Assembly: GCA_031547885.1 (NCBI GenBank)
Contig: JAVBRO010000023.1
Span: 34,246 to 98,245 of the forward strand
Reading direction: 5' to 3'
Origin: UBA940 sp031547885
GTDB taxonomy: Bacteria; Bacteroidota; Bacteroidia; Bacteroidales; Rikenellaceae
DNA: 64,000 nt
Shown: one piece after another, positions 15,942-25,116 of the stretch
Numbering within the stretch: position 1 is the stretch's first letter
Layout of the letters: each line of letters begins with the position of its first letter
Made by a program: the position numbers and the translations under genes
The notes under the pieces: generated by a model
What the model saw: the letters and a program-made list of their open reading frames with translations, nothing else
What the model was told of the DNA's origin: nothing
Database searches by the model: none

Positions 15942-18125
15942 TTATTCTATCACGTACCAGGAGTAGGATTCAGGTTCGAGGGTGAATGTGAAATCTATGG
16001 AGTAATCGCGGCCGAGTTTATAGGATTTCGAAGGGCCGCCCTTTTCCGAAACTTTTGCGGCGCTCTTCAATCCGGTATAGTATAGCGGCAGTTTGATCGT
16101 CCGGGTGATCTTCTCTTTCAAAGGGTTGTACAGCATCATCAGACCTTTTTCTTTCAATGCCGGATCGGCATGCAGTATGCCGTCCCAGTCGCGCCCGTCA
16201 GCGCGGCGCAAATGGATGATATCCGCATTCAGGATGTTGCGGTACTTTTTGTACCAGCCGATGACTTCGATGACCGTGTTCATGGTCTCTTCAGTGTCGT
16301 AAAGCCGGGGGCCGCGGTAACAGGCCTGTATCCCGGCGCCGTAATACTGCATCATCAACTGTTTGTAATCGGCCAGATGGTCGTTCAGTGGCTCGAGCAC
16401 CGCATCCGCGCCCCCGCCGTGATAGGCCGTAAGGGGAACGAATCCCCAGCCCATCGACGGTGTCTTATCCCAGGTCCCGTCGTATATGTTCTGGCGGTTC
16501 AGTATTTTCTGCTGTGCGCGGGGCAGGCGGAAATTCACCTCGCGGTAACCAAGCCCTATCTTATTCGTACCGTCCAGAAAATACCAGTCCGGCGCGTTCA
16601 CATATACCCCGTTCGCGGCCATCCAATGGAACAGGCTTTTCTGCAGCTCCATCTGTTTCCATTGGGAATCTTCCAGCCCCTCGTGTCCGGGGTGGGATGT
16701 GGATGCGCAAACGTCGCCGGGATACGGACCGTCCATTTCAAGGATGTCGAACCCGGTGTTTTTGAAGAAATCGATGATCGCTTTGTGGTAGTCGAGACCC
16801 CACTGGCTGCCGAAACATGGGGCGTGCAGGAAGAAAGCGCCTCCGGGCTTTCCGGTTTTCGGGTCGATAACATCGGTTTCCGGACCGATGCTCCTGGAAC
16901 TGAACAGGGTATAACCGCCTATTTTTATGCCCCGGTCATGGGCGTAGCCGGCGATCTTCTTCCATTTGGCATGATTTTCAGGAGTGTTCTTTTCCATATT
17001 CAGGTGGCTGCCGAAACTGAGTATCAGAGCTTCGTAGCCGGTCGCCGCACATTGGTCGATGGCTGTATATACCTCTTCGTCGGTTTTGCTTACAAGGTGC
17101 ATGAAGATCGGATTCCCCGTAGCCCAGGGGGCGATGGTGCGGTACATCTTGCGTACGGCCAGCCCGCGGCGTTCGCGGTCGTAACTGTCCATGAGCAATT
17201 CCCAGCTCCGTACGGAACGGAATACCTCTCCGGCGTTCAATGCGATACCGGATACTTTCTCCGGATAAACCTCTAGCAGGCACGGCAGGTTCATTTCATA
17301 ATTGACCTGGGACGTATATGTCCTGTCGGCGATCCAGTGCGAGGTCTGGTCGCTCAGGGGATATCTCATCGCATTGTTGAAAGCGTAGTTCGTCTCGACG
17401 TAAATTCCTGCCGGCATGGGAAGCTCTTCCGTCTCTCCGACCACTCCGTTCCCCTCTTCGACAACGCCCAGTATCTCATTTACGACCCGGCCGATCATTA
17501 TGGGCGAGCCGCTCCCGTTCTCTACGGACAGCCATTTGCAGATCAAAGGTATGCCGTCGTAAATCTCATAATGGACCCTGATCCCGACACCTTCCAGGCT
17601 GTCGCACAGGTATAGGAATGATATCGACTTTCCTGAGGCCTGTTTTGCGGCAGTGTTCCAATAATCCAGTTTGTAATCGATTAACGGCTCTATGTCGCCT
17701 GTTTCATACTCCGAAAAGTGAAAACCTCCGGTATTCGTTTCCAATGCGTCGATCCATTCATCGAGGATGTAGCCGTTCTCCGGCTGCCCGTATAATCCGC
17801 CGATGAGATAATCCTTCCCGTCTATATTGATCCTGGCTTCGGGTTTGACGGACCTTAAAATCTGCTGTCCGTTGACCATGTTCCTGTAATCGATGCAGGC
17901 AACGTCCGGAACGATCCGGAAAACCCGTTTTACCAATCCGTTGTAAAGGATAATATCCTTTTTGTCCCGGCTTTGGTAAACGGCGGCTTTTTGAGCGACG
18001 GGATCGACCAGCCAGTCCGACGGGACGGACCGATGGTCATACCCGGGATCCCATTGCGGCAGGGTCTGGGAATGCAAAACAGAATTACAGACAAATAACA
18101 GAACGAGCGGAAGTATGCTTTTCAT
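15942..18125 (-). CDS. Secreted clan GH-D-like glycoside hydrolase (alpha-galactosidase-like)
   Basis: The protein has 727 residues from the ATG at 18125; a GTG three codons upstream is possible. A signal peptide is present (to about residue 20, LHSQ). The N-terminal half (about 30-290) is a beta-rich domain like the supersandwich of GH36 proteins. The centre is a TIM barrel in which FDILEMDGPYPGD carries a probable nucleophile Asp (D465) in the position of the GH27/GH36 nucleophile. The segment WGLDYHKAI and the late block REVNFRLPRAQQ fit a catalytic barrel. A C-terminal beta domain ends in SYSWYVIE. Clan-level assignment is reasonable, but the family number and substrate are uncertain. It has its own promoter and no tight partners. 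Confidence 0.68.
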   Translation of the reverse strand: MKSILPLVLLFVCNSVLHSQTLPQWDPGYDHRSVPSDWLVDPVAQKAAVYQSRDKKDIILYNGLVKRVFRIVPDVACIDYRNMVNGQQILRSVKPEARINIDGKDYLIGGLYGQPENGYILDEWIDALETNTGGFHFSEYETGDIEPLIDYKLDYWNTAAKQASGKSISFLYLCDSLEGVGIRVHYEIYDGIPLICKWLSVENGSGSPIMIGRVVNEILGVVEEGNGVVGETEELPMPAGIYVETNYAFNNAMRYPLSDQTSHWIADRTYTSQVNYEMNLPCLLEVYPEKVSGIALNAGEVFRSVRSWELLMDSYDRERRGLAVRKMYRTIAPWATGNPIFMHLVSKTDEEVYTAIDQCAATGYEALILSFGSHLNMEKNTPENHAKWKKIAGYAHDRGIKIGGYTLFSSRSIGPETDVIDPKTGKPGGAFFLHAPCFGSQWGLDYHKAIIDFFKNTGFDILEMDGPYPGDVCASTSHPGHEGLEDSQWKQMELQKSLFHWMAANGVYVNAPDWYFLDGTNKIGLGYREVNFRLPRAQQKILNRQNIYDGTWDKTPSMGWGFVPLTAYHGGGADAVLEPLNDHLADYKQLMMQYYGAGIQACYRGPRLYDTEETMNTVIEVIGWYKKYRNILNADIIHLRRADGRDWDGILHADPALKEKGLMMLYNPLKEKITRTIKLPLYYTGLKSAAKVSEKGGPSKSYKLGRDYSIDFTFTLEPESYSWYVIE

Positions 18126-18140
18126 AAAAATCACTTTTTG

Positions 18141-18172
18141 TAAAGTTATGATTTTATGAAAAAGAATGCAAG
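18141..18172 (-). promoter_or_regulatory. Promoter of the GH-D-like gene
   Basis: On the minus strand a CTTG element (18169-18172) is followed after 20 bases by TAACTTTA (18141-18148). This is close to the TTTG-N20-TAnnTTTG pattern. The predicted start is within about 10 bases of the ATG. Confidence 0.5.
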
Positions 18173-18215
18173 TTGATTTTTATAAAAAATCGTTGCATGG
18201 GATTTTTCAGAATAT

Positions 18216-19151
18216 TCATCTCCCCTTCCGGGGCAGCTTCGGGAAGAGCTTGCGGAAACGGACAAGATAGGTTTTGATGTTGCTTCCGGCGACGATCATG
18301 GTCACGGCAAGGATCACCAGAACCATTCCCGTGGCCGTACGCAGGGTGAGCGATTCGCCGAAGACCGTGATCCCGAAGAATACGGCCGTTACAGGCTCGA
18401 GCGCGCCGAGGATCGCCGTCGGCGTCGAGCCGATATACTGGATTGCCGAAGTGGTGCAAATGAACGATATCGCTGTGGGAAACAGGGCCAGCGCAAGCAG
18501 GCACCCCCACAAATACCATTTGCCGCTCTCGGGAACGGAGAGGCTCTGCCCGAAACCGACGCGCACAAAGAACAGCATAACCCCGAAGATCAGTACATAG
18601 AAAGTCAGGGGCAGGGTCGCCAGATCCTTGAGCGAGGTCTTATTCACCGCCACTATGTAAATCGCATACGACAGCGCGGAGCCCATGACCAGCATCGTCC
18701 CGATGAAGCTGAGCGTGGAGCCGTCGCCGCCCCTGTAAAGCAGGGCGATTCCGCCCATCGCTGCCGCTATGCACAGGGTTGTCAGGATGGTTATTTTCTC
18801 CCTGAAACCGAAAGCCATGATCAGCGCCACCATTAGCGGATATACGAACAGCATGGTAGAGGCGATGCCGGCGTCCATGTGGTTGTAACTCTGGAACAGG
18901 CAGAGCGAAGAGAGGGCCATCAGAAGTCCCATGACTGCCAGAGGAAGTATCTGCCGCCGCTGCACCTTGAAACTGCGGCCGCGCACCTTTGTCATGACGG
19001 CGATGATCGGTATTGCCAGCAGGTACCTGAAGAACAGTACCGAATCGGGGTCCATGCCCCCTTTGTACAGAGGCAGCGCGAACAGCGGGTTCATGCCGTA
19101 TGTGGCGGCGGCAATTGCGGCTAACGTATATCCTTTGGTCCTGGCGTTCAT
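18216..19151 (-). CDS. DMT-superfamily transporter, EamA/RhaT type
   Basis: The protein has 311 residues from the ATG at 19151 (MNARTKGYTLAA). It has ten predicted hydrophobic segments arranged as two five-helix EamA halves: the first about residues 5-140, the second about 147-290. Typical positions include the Pro/Glu-containing end of the second half (ALEPVTAVFFGITVFGE). Such proteins export or exchange small metabolites such as amino acids, purines or drugs; the substrate cannot be inferred. Gene neighbours are unrelated and it is probably monocistronic. Confidence 0.9.
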   Translation of the reverse strand: MNARTKGYTLAAIAAATYGMNPLFALPLYKGGMDPDSVLFFRYLLAIPIIAVMTKVRGRSFKVQRRQILPLAVMGLLMALSSLCLFQSYNHMDAGIASTMLFVYPLMVALIMAFGFREKITILTTLCIAAAMGGIALLYRGGDGSTLSFIGTMLVMGSALSYAIYIVAVNKTSLKDLATLPLTFYVLIFGVMLFFVRVGFGQSLSVPESGKWYLWGCLLALALFPTAISFICTTSAIQYIGSTPTAILGALEPVTAVFFGITVFGESLTLRTATGMVLVILAVTMIVAGSNIKTYLVRFRKLFPKLPRKGR

Positions 19152-19169
19152 CTGGTGGAATATCGGGCG

Positions 19170-19177
19170 CAAAGATA
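19170..19177 (-). promoter_or_regulatory. Candidate -7 box for the DMT transporter gene
   Basis: On the minus strand TATCTTTG matches TAnnTTTG and lies 18 bases before the ATG. The -33 element is not clear. Confidence 0.45.
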
Positions 19178-19220
19178 TGATAATTCATCCATAAATGGGG
19201 ATGGCGGTCCGGGTTTAAAC

Positions 19221-19256
19221 AAAAATTTCCGGCATATATCCATGCCGGAAATTTTT
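19221..19256 (-). terminator. Intrinsic terminator after the 994-residue secreted protein gene
   Basis: A 15-bp perfect stem (AAAAATTTCCGGCAT and its complement at 19242-19256) has a 6-base loop and T-run, 31 bases after the stop codon. Confidence 0.88.
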
Positions 19257-19286
19257 GTTGACGATAGGGTTGTGCGGGTTGCCGCG

Positions 19287-22271
19287 TCAGGGTTTCAGAG
19301 TGCCGTTCTGTATGTCGCGGTTGATGGCGTCGCCGTCGAACAATCCTATGTATTTTGGTTTGCCCTCATACGTGATCTCGGGAAAACCCCATCCCCTTGC
19401 AAAGCAGCGGTTATAATATGCGACCACTTCCGGGTTGGTTTCGGTAGGATCGGGGTGCTTCCATTCTCCATACACATCTTCCATCAGGCTTTTCTGGAAA
19501 GGCTTCAGTTTATCTTCCGGGATCAGATACTTTTTGCCCCGATCGGTCAGTATGATCTCGTACCATTCGTTCTCCGGGTTTTCGATGGAGGAATCCATGT
19601 ATTTCCCGGTAGGCCTCAGTTCGATGAGGCCGTAATATTTGCAAAATGCGTACTTGTCGTCGGCAGCGATGCGGAACTTCGTCTCGAAACGGGGCGTGAT
19701 GGCCGAATAAATGTACAAGGCTTTGTTAAAGTCCTTAACGGCCCGCACCCGGAAGTACACAGCTTCCTTCCAGCCGGCTTTCACAGGGATCACATCGACC
19801 GGCTTCTGGTCGGCCGGAGGCGGGCAGAAAACCCGGGCCGGGGTGATGGTGCGGGCTTCGGCGTTGGCCAGGAGAACCCGGACGAACCACTCGTCGCCGC
19901 TTTTCAGCACGCCCTCTTTCTTCGGCAGTTCGAAGGTTATGACGTTCGACGGGCCGTTTTTAGGCGGGGTAAGGATAACAATGGCGGATTCGGATTCGAC
20001 TCCGGCCGGAAGCTCCGTCAGCCACTCTATCTCTGTCTTGAGACCTGAAATTACGGGAGCCGTGAACTTCACGTCCACAGGTGCGGTCGTCACATACTCG
20101 GCGGGCGGCTGAACCGGAACGACAGGAGCAGGCGGAGCAGGCTCTTTCTGATAAACCCGCAGGGAAATATAGATACGTTCGGGGTCGGTCGAAGGGGGGA
20201 CAGGCCGGTTCAGGATACTCTCCTTGCCTTCATTAGCCGGCCGGGGACACTTGATATGCGCCGGGATTATCCTTAATTGCTTGTCCACATTGTAGAACGG
20301 TATCTCGACGATGACTTCGTGGTAGGCTTCCTTCGCCGGCATCGCATTGATTATCACATCTTTTTCCACGTCGCGTCCATAGTTGTAGTAATCATCCGGA
20401 AGCAGCGGAAGTATGATTATGTCGCGGCCGTTTGTCCAACTGTCGCCTTTTTTAGTCTCGTGTTCCCTGACATCCAGCAGTACAGGATCCATTATGTAAT
20501 CGGGACGTTTGACGTCTGCGAGTTGATTTATATAGTAGTTGATGTCCAGTTCGATCTTGTCAGCCGCACGAAGAGGGGCCGGCGGAACGATCTCCACATA
20601 TATGTCGTCGGCGTATCCGGCCTTCGTCAGCTCCTGTTCCATAACCTCGTCCAGTATCTCTTCCAATATCTTATCGGGATCCACAGGATCCACAGGATCC
20701 ACAGGGTCCTCGGTCTCTTCACGGATCTTGTCCCTTAATTCCTTGACCAGACCCCCGACGACATAGAGCTGGTCGATCTTCGCGAGATCCAGTTCGATCT
20801 GCCTGATCCTGTCGGCCCTCTTCTGCTCGTCCGTAATGTTCTTAAGCTCCTCGACCGCCTTTTTTAGCTGCTGGGAGATGTAATACCAACGCAGGTCCAT
20901 ACCGGGCCGCGTCGTTGATCCGGAAGCAGTACCGCTGGTTGTTTTCGTTGAGCCGGATGTGGTACCGCTTGTTTTTGAACCCGATCCGGACGTCGTACCG
21001 CTGCCTGTCGTCGAGCCTGATTTGGAAGACGTGCTGCCGCCAGATGTCGTCGAGCCTGAAGTACTGCCGCCCCCGCTCGTTCCCCCGCTGCCGGTACCGC
21101 CTGTTTTTCCGGAACCACCGGAACCACCGGAACCACCGGAACTGCCGCTTCCGCCTGAACTTCCGCCGGAGCCGCCCGAATTGCCTGAACCGCCGCCTGT
21201 GTCGGGCGCCTGGCTTTTTTCCACGACATTGAAGACGTACTGCATCTTGTCGCCCGTGAAAAACGGGTCGCAGGTGTAAGTAACGACGATCGTCCGCCCG
21301 GCCATGTCGGAGCCGACCGTGTAAACGCCCTGCTTCATGGCGGCGTCCATCGGCATATCGACCATCGTCATACCCCAGCTCTCCTGCTTTTTATATTGCC
21401 ATTTGAACGTTCCCGTGTAGCTTTGTTCGGGATCGCCGTATTTGAACGAGGCTTTCGGGCGCAGGTCGATCTTAGTGCCGACGGGAGCCGCGCGGCGGAT
21501 AACCTGGGGCGTATATTCCATTGGAGGAAAGCTCCAGTCCAAAGCCAGGCCGTCGCCCCGGAGCTTCCTGATCAACTCTATGAGGTCGGCTGGTTCGATC
21601 TGGTTGTTCTTGCATTCGAAACGCCATTTGCCCGCTTCGGGAGTCCTTATCCCGGAAAATGCGTTGTCGTTGAGCGTCAGCCACTCCAGCAGGGGCTGCG
21701 CGCTGAAATCGATGCTCGGGAAGTCGGTGTAGCTGATATTGACCTGCTCCAGCGCATTGCATCCGCTGAAGACGAATTCGGTGACGAGGCAGTCTATCCG
21801 GAACTGCCAGAGCTTCGGGCAGTCGGTGATCTCGAGACGGCGTTCTGTGCAGTGTTCGTCCTCGCCGTGTTTACCCATAAGGCGGAATTTCACCAGGGCA
21901 GGGCAGTTCTTGACCGTCACTTCGCCGCCCATGCCGTAGAGGAAGAGGGATTCCAGATGTTTGAAGCCGTCGAGCCGAAAACTTCCGCCCAGACGGAAAT
22001 CGCCCTTGTTTTCCAGAGATATATCCCTGATATACCACACCCCGCCTTCGTCTTTGGTGTAGATGCCCAGGTTCTTCTCCCATTCGGCGATGTTGGCTTC
22101 CGTCGGCTGGACGGCGATCCCGACGGCCTGGGCGTTGGTTTTGCCCGGCTCTCCGCTCGGCTGGTTAAGAAAAGAGACCAGCTGTCCGATCTCGCCGGCA
22201 TCGTACTTTCCCTGCGCCGCGAGCGTAAGGGACGAAAAACAGAGGGCCAGTAATGCGATGATATTTCTCAT
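19287..22271 (-). CDS. Large secreted protein of unknown function with LRR-like region and Gly/Ser/Thr linker
   Basis: The protein has 994 residues with a signal peptide (to about residue 19, TLAAQ) and no lipobox. Residues about 90-230 show leucine-rich-repeat-like spacing (LESLFLYGMGG, LVKFRLMG, LEQVNISYTDF, LEWLTLNDNAF). Residues about 245-350 look beta-rich. Residues about 355-458 are an extreme low-complexity stretch of Gly, Ser and Thr. Next come a charged coiled-coil-like helix (about 465-520), a DPVD tandem (about 520-531), and two or three beta-rich domains rich in Pro and aromatic residues to the end. No catalytic motif was recognised. The LRR-like start recalls BspA-type surface proteins, but no BspA repeat is perfect. 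It has a strong terminator and a divergently transcribed neighbour. Function unknown. Confidence 0.85.
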   Translation of the reverse strand: MRNIIALLALCFSSLTLAAQGKYDAGEIGQLVSFLNQPSGEPGKTNAQAVGIAVQPTEANIAEWEKNLGIYTKDEGGVWYIRDISLENKGDFRLGGSFRLDGFKHLESLFLYGMGGEVTVKNCPALVKFRLMGKHGEDEHCTERRLEITDCPKLWQFRIDCLVTEFVFSGCNALEQVNISYTDFPSIDFSAQPLLEWLTLNDNAFSGIRTPEAGKWRFECKNNQIEPADLIELIRKLRGDGLALDWSFPPMEYTPQVIRRAAPVGTKIDLRPKASFKYGDPEQSYTGTFKWQYKKQESWGMTMVDMPMDAAMKQGVYTVGSDMAGRTIVVTYTCDPFFTGDKMQYVFNVVEKSQAPDTGGGSGNSGGSGGSSGGSGSSGGSGGSGGSGKTGGTGSGGTSGGGSTSGSTTSGGSTSSKSGSTTGSGTTSGSGSKTSGTTSGSTKTTSGTASGSTTRPGMDLRWYYISQQLKKAVEELKNITDEQKRADRIRQIELDLAKIDQLYVVGGLVKELRDKIREETEDPVDPVDPVDPDKILEEILDEVMEQELTKAGYADDIYVEIVPPAPLRAADKIELDINYYINQLADVKRPDYIMDPVLLDVREHETKKGDSWTNGRDIIILPLLPDDYYNYGRDVEKDVIINAMPAKEAYHEVIVEIPFYNVDKQLRIIPAHIKCPRPANEGKESILNRPVPPSTDPERIYISLRVYQKEPAPPAPVVPVQPPAEYVTTAPVDVKFTAPVISGLKTEIEWLTELPAGVESESAIVILTPPKNGPSNVITFELPKKEGVLKSGDEWFVRVLLANAEARTITPARVFCPPPADQKPVDVIPVKAGWKEAVYFRVRAVKDFNKALYIYSAITPRFETKFRIAADDKYAFCKYYGLIELRPTGKYMDSSIENPENEWYEIILTDRGKKYLIPEDKLKPFQKSLMEDVYGEWKHPDPTETNPEVVAYYNRCFARGWGFPEITYEGKPKYIGLFDGDAINRDIQNGTLKP

Positions 22272-22332
22272 GGATTGTAGTTGTTTCAGGTTCGGATGAT
22301 TTATGATTTCCGAGTAAATCTATGTAAATATT

Positions 22333-22364
22333 TTTGTTTCTGCAATTGTATATAATTAAATTTG
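22333..22364 (+). promoter_or_regulatory. Promoter of the DUF2264 gene
   Basis: TTTG at 22333-22336, a 20-base spacer and TAAATTTG at 22357-22364 match the Bacteroidetes consensus exactly in both boxes and spacing. The predicted start is near 22371, about 38 bases before the ATG. The AT-rich stretch 22300-22380 is shared with the divergent gene. Confidence 0.75.
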
Positions 22365-22408
22365 ACAAATATTAAAAATTGGAGTCACCCGATTGGAAAA
22401 ATCATGCG

Positions 22409-23635
22409 ATGAAAAATATAATGCTCACGTTCATTGCCGCTGTCCTGTTTTTCCCGGCGGCGGATGCCCAGACGACAGGGGCGGCTGACAGAACTTACTG
22501 GATCGAAACTATGACGAAGATCGCCGATCCTGTTCTGGCCAACCTCGGCAGCAATACTCTTAAAGCGAAAATGCCTTTCGAGTCGTTGTCTGCAGATCCG
22601 CTGCGAAAAGAGGTCTCGTATCTGGAAGCTGTCGGAAGGACCGTCTGCGGAATAGCGCCCTGGCTGGAACTGGGACCCGACGATACGGAAGAGGGAAAAT
22701 TGAGGGCCCGGTATATTAAAATAACGGTGGACGGCATCAAAAACGCCGTCGATCCCGGTTCGCCCGACTATCTGGTGTTCGACAACCGGCACACTCAGCC
22801 GCTGGTAGACGCCGCTTTTCTGGCGCAGGGGTTTTTACGCGCGCCGGTGCAGTTGTGGGGAAATCTGGACTGTGCGACCAAAGAGCGCGTCGTCACCGAG
22901 ATGAAGAGAAGCCGCTCGATCAAACCGCACGAGAACAACTGGCTGCTCTTTGCTTCGATGGTCGAAGCCGCTTTATTGGAATTCACGGGAGAATGCGATG
23001 AGGAGAGGCTGCTTTACGGGGTCAGCCGTTTTTGCGAGGATTGGTATAAAGGGGATGCATGGTACGGCGACGGAGCGGAGTTCCATATGGACTATTACAA
23101 CAGCCTGGTCATTCATCCCATGCTGACGGATGTGCTCGCGGTGTTGAAAAAACATGGCATGGAAGGATCGCAACATCTCGAAACCCAACTGAAAAGATTG
23201 CAGCGGTTTGCGGTCCAACAGGAAAGATTCATATCGCCCGAGGGGAGTTATCCTGTGGTCGGGCGGTCGATAGTGTACCGGTTCGGCGTTTTCCATGCGC
23301 TTTCGCAGGCCGCGCTGATGGATATCCTGCCCCCGGAACTTCCGCCCGCGCAGGTGCGCTGCGCCCTGACCGCCGTCATAGGACGGCAGATGGGATCTCC
23401 CGCCAATTTCGACCGCGACGGATGGCTGAAAATCGGCTTCGCCGGAAGCCAGATAAACATGTCGGAAAGTTATATAAATACAGGGTCACTGTATTTGTGT
23501 TCCGCCGTGTTCCTTCCTTTGGGATTGCCGGCAGAACACCCCTTCTGGGCCGGTCCCTACACGGAGTGGACCAATCTCAGGGCATGGAAAGGAGAGGACG
23601 CCGGACGTGATAAAGCATTGAGCGGTTTGTTTTAG
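22409..23635 (+). CDS. Secreted DUF2264 protein
   Basis: The ATG at 22409 begins a signal peptide (MKNIMLTFIAAVLFF, cut after ADAQ). The in-frame TTG at 22379 would add ten non-signal residues. The protein has 408 residues. Family blocks of DUF2264 are visible: LEAVGRTVCGIAPWLE, DNRHTQPLVDAAFLAQGF, HENNWLLFASMVEAALL, DAWYGDGAEFHMDYYNS and GSYPVVGRSIVYRFG. The predicted (alpha/alpha)6-type fold and signal peptide suggest a polysaccharide-processing enzyme, but I know of no activity that can be transferred here. It faces the histidine kinase gene convergently with only 21 bases between. Confidence 0.85.
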   Translation: MKNIMLTFIAAVLFFPAADAQTTGAADRTYWIETMTKIADPVLANLGSNTLKAKMPFESLSADPLRKEVSYLEAVGRTVCGIAPWLELGPDDTEEGKLRARYIKITVDGIKNAVDPGSPDYLVFDNRHTQPLVDAAFLAQGFLRAPVQLWGNLDCATKERVVTEMKRSRSIKPHENNWLLFASMVEAALLEFTGECDEERLLYGVSRFCEDWYKGDAWYGDGAEFHMDYYNSLVIHPMLTDVLAVLKKHGMEGSQHLETQLKRLQRFAVQQERFISPEGSYPVVGRSIVYRFGVFHALSQAALMDILPPELPPAQVRCALTAVIGRQMGSPANFDRDGWLKIGFAGSQINMSESYINTGSLYLCSAVFLPLGLPAEHPFWAGPYTEWTNLRAWKGEDAGRDKALSGLF

Positions 23636-23656
23636 CGGCACCCGGCAGGAATCGGA

Positions 23657-25099
23657 TCACGCCTTCAGCCGGATCGTGAACCGGCTGCCTTTGTCGGGCT
23701 CGCTCTCTACCGTCAGGGTGCCGTTGTGCGCTTCCACGAAATCTTTCGAGATCGAAAGCCCCAGGCCGCTGCCCTGCACTTTGGTGCCGGGAACACGGAA
23801 GTAACGATCGAAGATGCTCTGGTGGTAGCGGGGGTCGATCCCTTTTCCGAAATCCTGTACCCATATCTCGATATAGCCGTCCTGCTGCCTGGCGCCTACG
23901 ACCACGCGCCCCCCTTCGGGCGAATAGCGGACCGCGGTGCTCAGCAGGTTCGACAGAACCCAGGCGATCTTTTCGCTGTCCACGAACAATTTGCCGATCC
24001 TGCCCTCGGGCGGGTAGTCGACCTCGATGTGGATGTTGAATTTATCTGCCTGCACCTGGTTGACCTTGATCGCATACTCGATCAATTCGATGGGCTTGGT
24101 GATCTTCGGGCGCAGATGCAGGTTGCCCGATTCGACCTGTGTGATATTCAGAAGTTCGGAAGTTATGCCCAGCAGGCGTTCGGCGTTCTCCCGGATCTGG
24201 CCGGAGAGCTGCTCCTGCTCGGCGTTCAGCGATCCGACGCGGGTGTCGCCCAGCAGGTTGAGGCTCATCATGATGGCCGAAATGGGCGTTTTCAGTTCGT
24301 GCGATACGGTCGATATAAAGGTAGTCTTGGCCGAGTCCAGCTCCTTGAATTCGGTGATGTTCTTCAGCATGATCACGTCGCCGAGGCTTTGCGGGGCGTT
24401 CTCCCCGGCGGCCGCACCCTGGATCGGAATGTAAAGGGCCTGAAAATAGCTCTCCTTGTCGTCGGCGTAAATTTTCAAAGCCTCATGCTTGTCCGACGGG
24501 TGGTAGAGTTCGCGCACCAGACGGCGCAGCAGGTCGTTGCGCATCGCAATATCTTCGACGGGGTGCCGGGCGAGTTCTTCCCTTTTGAGGTTCAGTATAT
24601 CGAGGGCCCTGTCGTTGGCGAACAGAATGTGATGGGCTGTGTTCAGGCCGATAATGGGCTCGTTGATGCTGTTTACGACCGCCTCGAGAAATTTCTTGGC
24701 GGAAAGGGTGTCGGCCATGGAACTCTCGCGGAATTCGGCCAGGTTCGCCGCCATGCGGTTGAAGCTTTCGGCTACCGGGCGGAACTCTTTATTCTCGTTG
24801 ATCTCCAACCGTTTGTCATAGTTCATGTTGGCGATCTCGGTGATGCCTTCAGTGAGTTTGCGAACGGGGCGGCTGATAGAGCGGGGCAGCCAGATCAGCA
24901 GTCCGATCCCGGCCAGGATACATACCGAACCGATAACGCAGACCCACCGCAGGGCCCGGTCGAGCAGCGGAGCGGCTTCCGGACTGTTCGGGTCGGTCAT
25001 GGTCAGTAGTTGCAGGTTGGCCACAGAAAGTACGACCAGCATGATGATCATGCCGGCCAGCAGGCCGAGCCCCAGGATAAGTTTTGTACGGATATTCAT
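23657..25099 (-). CDS. Membrane histidine kinase of the split Kdp sensor (HAMP-PAS-HisKA-HATPase)
   Basis: The protein has 480 residues. Two membrane segments (about 7-29 and 54-72) flank a short extracytoplasmic loop of only about 25 residues. HAMP (about 72-125), PAS (about 135-240), HisKA (about 255-320) and HATPase (about 365-480) follow. The phospho-acceptor is H267 in TVSHELKTP. The N box (LSNLLSTAVRYSPEGG), G1 (DFGKGID) and G2 (GSGLGLSI) are intact. It lies 17 bases after the KdpD N-terminal protein and completes its missing kinase half, although its membrane region is not the four-helix DUF4118 of classic KdpD. The likely partner is the NtrC-type regulator upstream of kdpF. Confidence 0.88.
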   Translation of the reverse strand: MNIRTKLILGLGLLAGMIIMLVVLSVANLQLLTMTDPNSPEAAPLLDRALRWVCVIGSVCILAGIGLLIWLPRSISRPVRKLTEGITEIANMNYDKRLEINENKEFRPVAESFNRMAANLAEFRESSMADTLSAKKFLEAVVNSINEPIIGLNTAHHILFANDRALDILNLKREELARHPVEDIAMRNDLLRRLVRELYHPSDKHEALKIYADDKESYFQALYIPIQGAAAGENAPQSLGDVIMLKNITEFKELDSAKTTFISTVSHELKTPISAIMMSLNLLGDTRVGSLNAEQEQLSGQIRENAERLLGITSELLNITQVESGNLHLRPKITKPIELIEYAIKVNQVQADKFNIHIEVDYPPEGRIGKLFVDSEKIAWVLSNLLSTAVRYSPEGGRVVVGARQQDGYIEIWVQDFGKGIDPRYHQSIFDRYFRVPGTKVQGSGLGLSISKDFVEAHNGTLTVESEPDKGSRFTIRLKA

Positions 25100-25116
25100 A
25101 GCTGCGTACTTTAAAT

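Noticed and set aside
20895..21210. Simple-sequence tract with proline-rich open frames on the plus strand
   Set aside because: It is the complement of the Gly/Ser/Thr linker of the minus-strand secreted protein; the plus-strand frames are shadows.
25100..25116. Possible frameshift splitting a single kdpD
   Set aside because: The two proteins have proper stop and ATG starts, the kinase has its own membrane anchor and HAMP/PAS domains, and short KdpD proteins occur elsewhere. A natural split is more likely.
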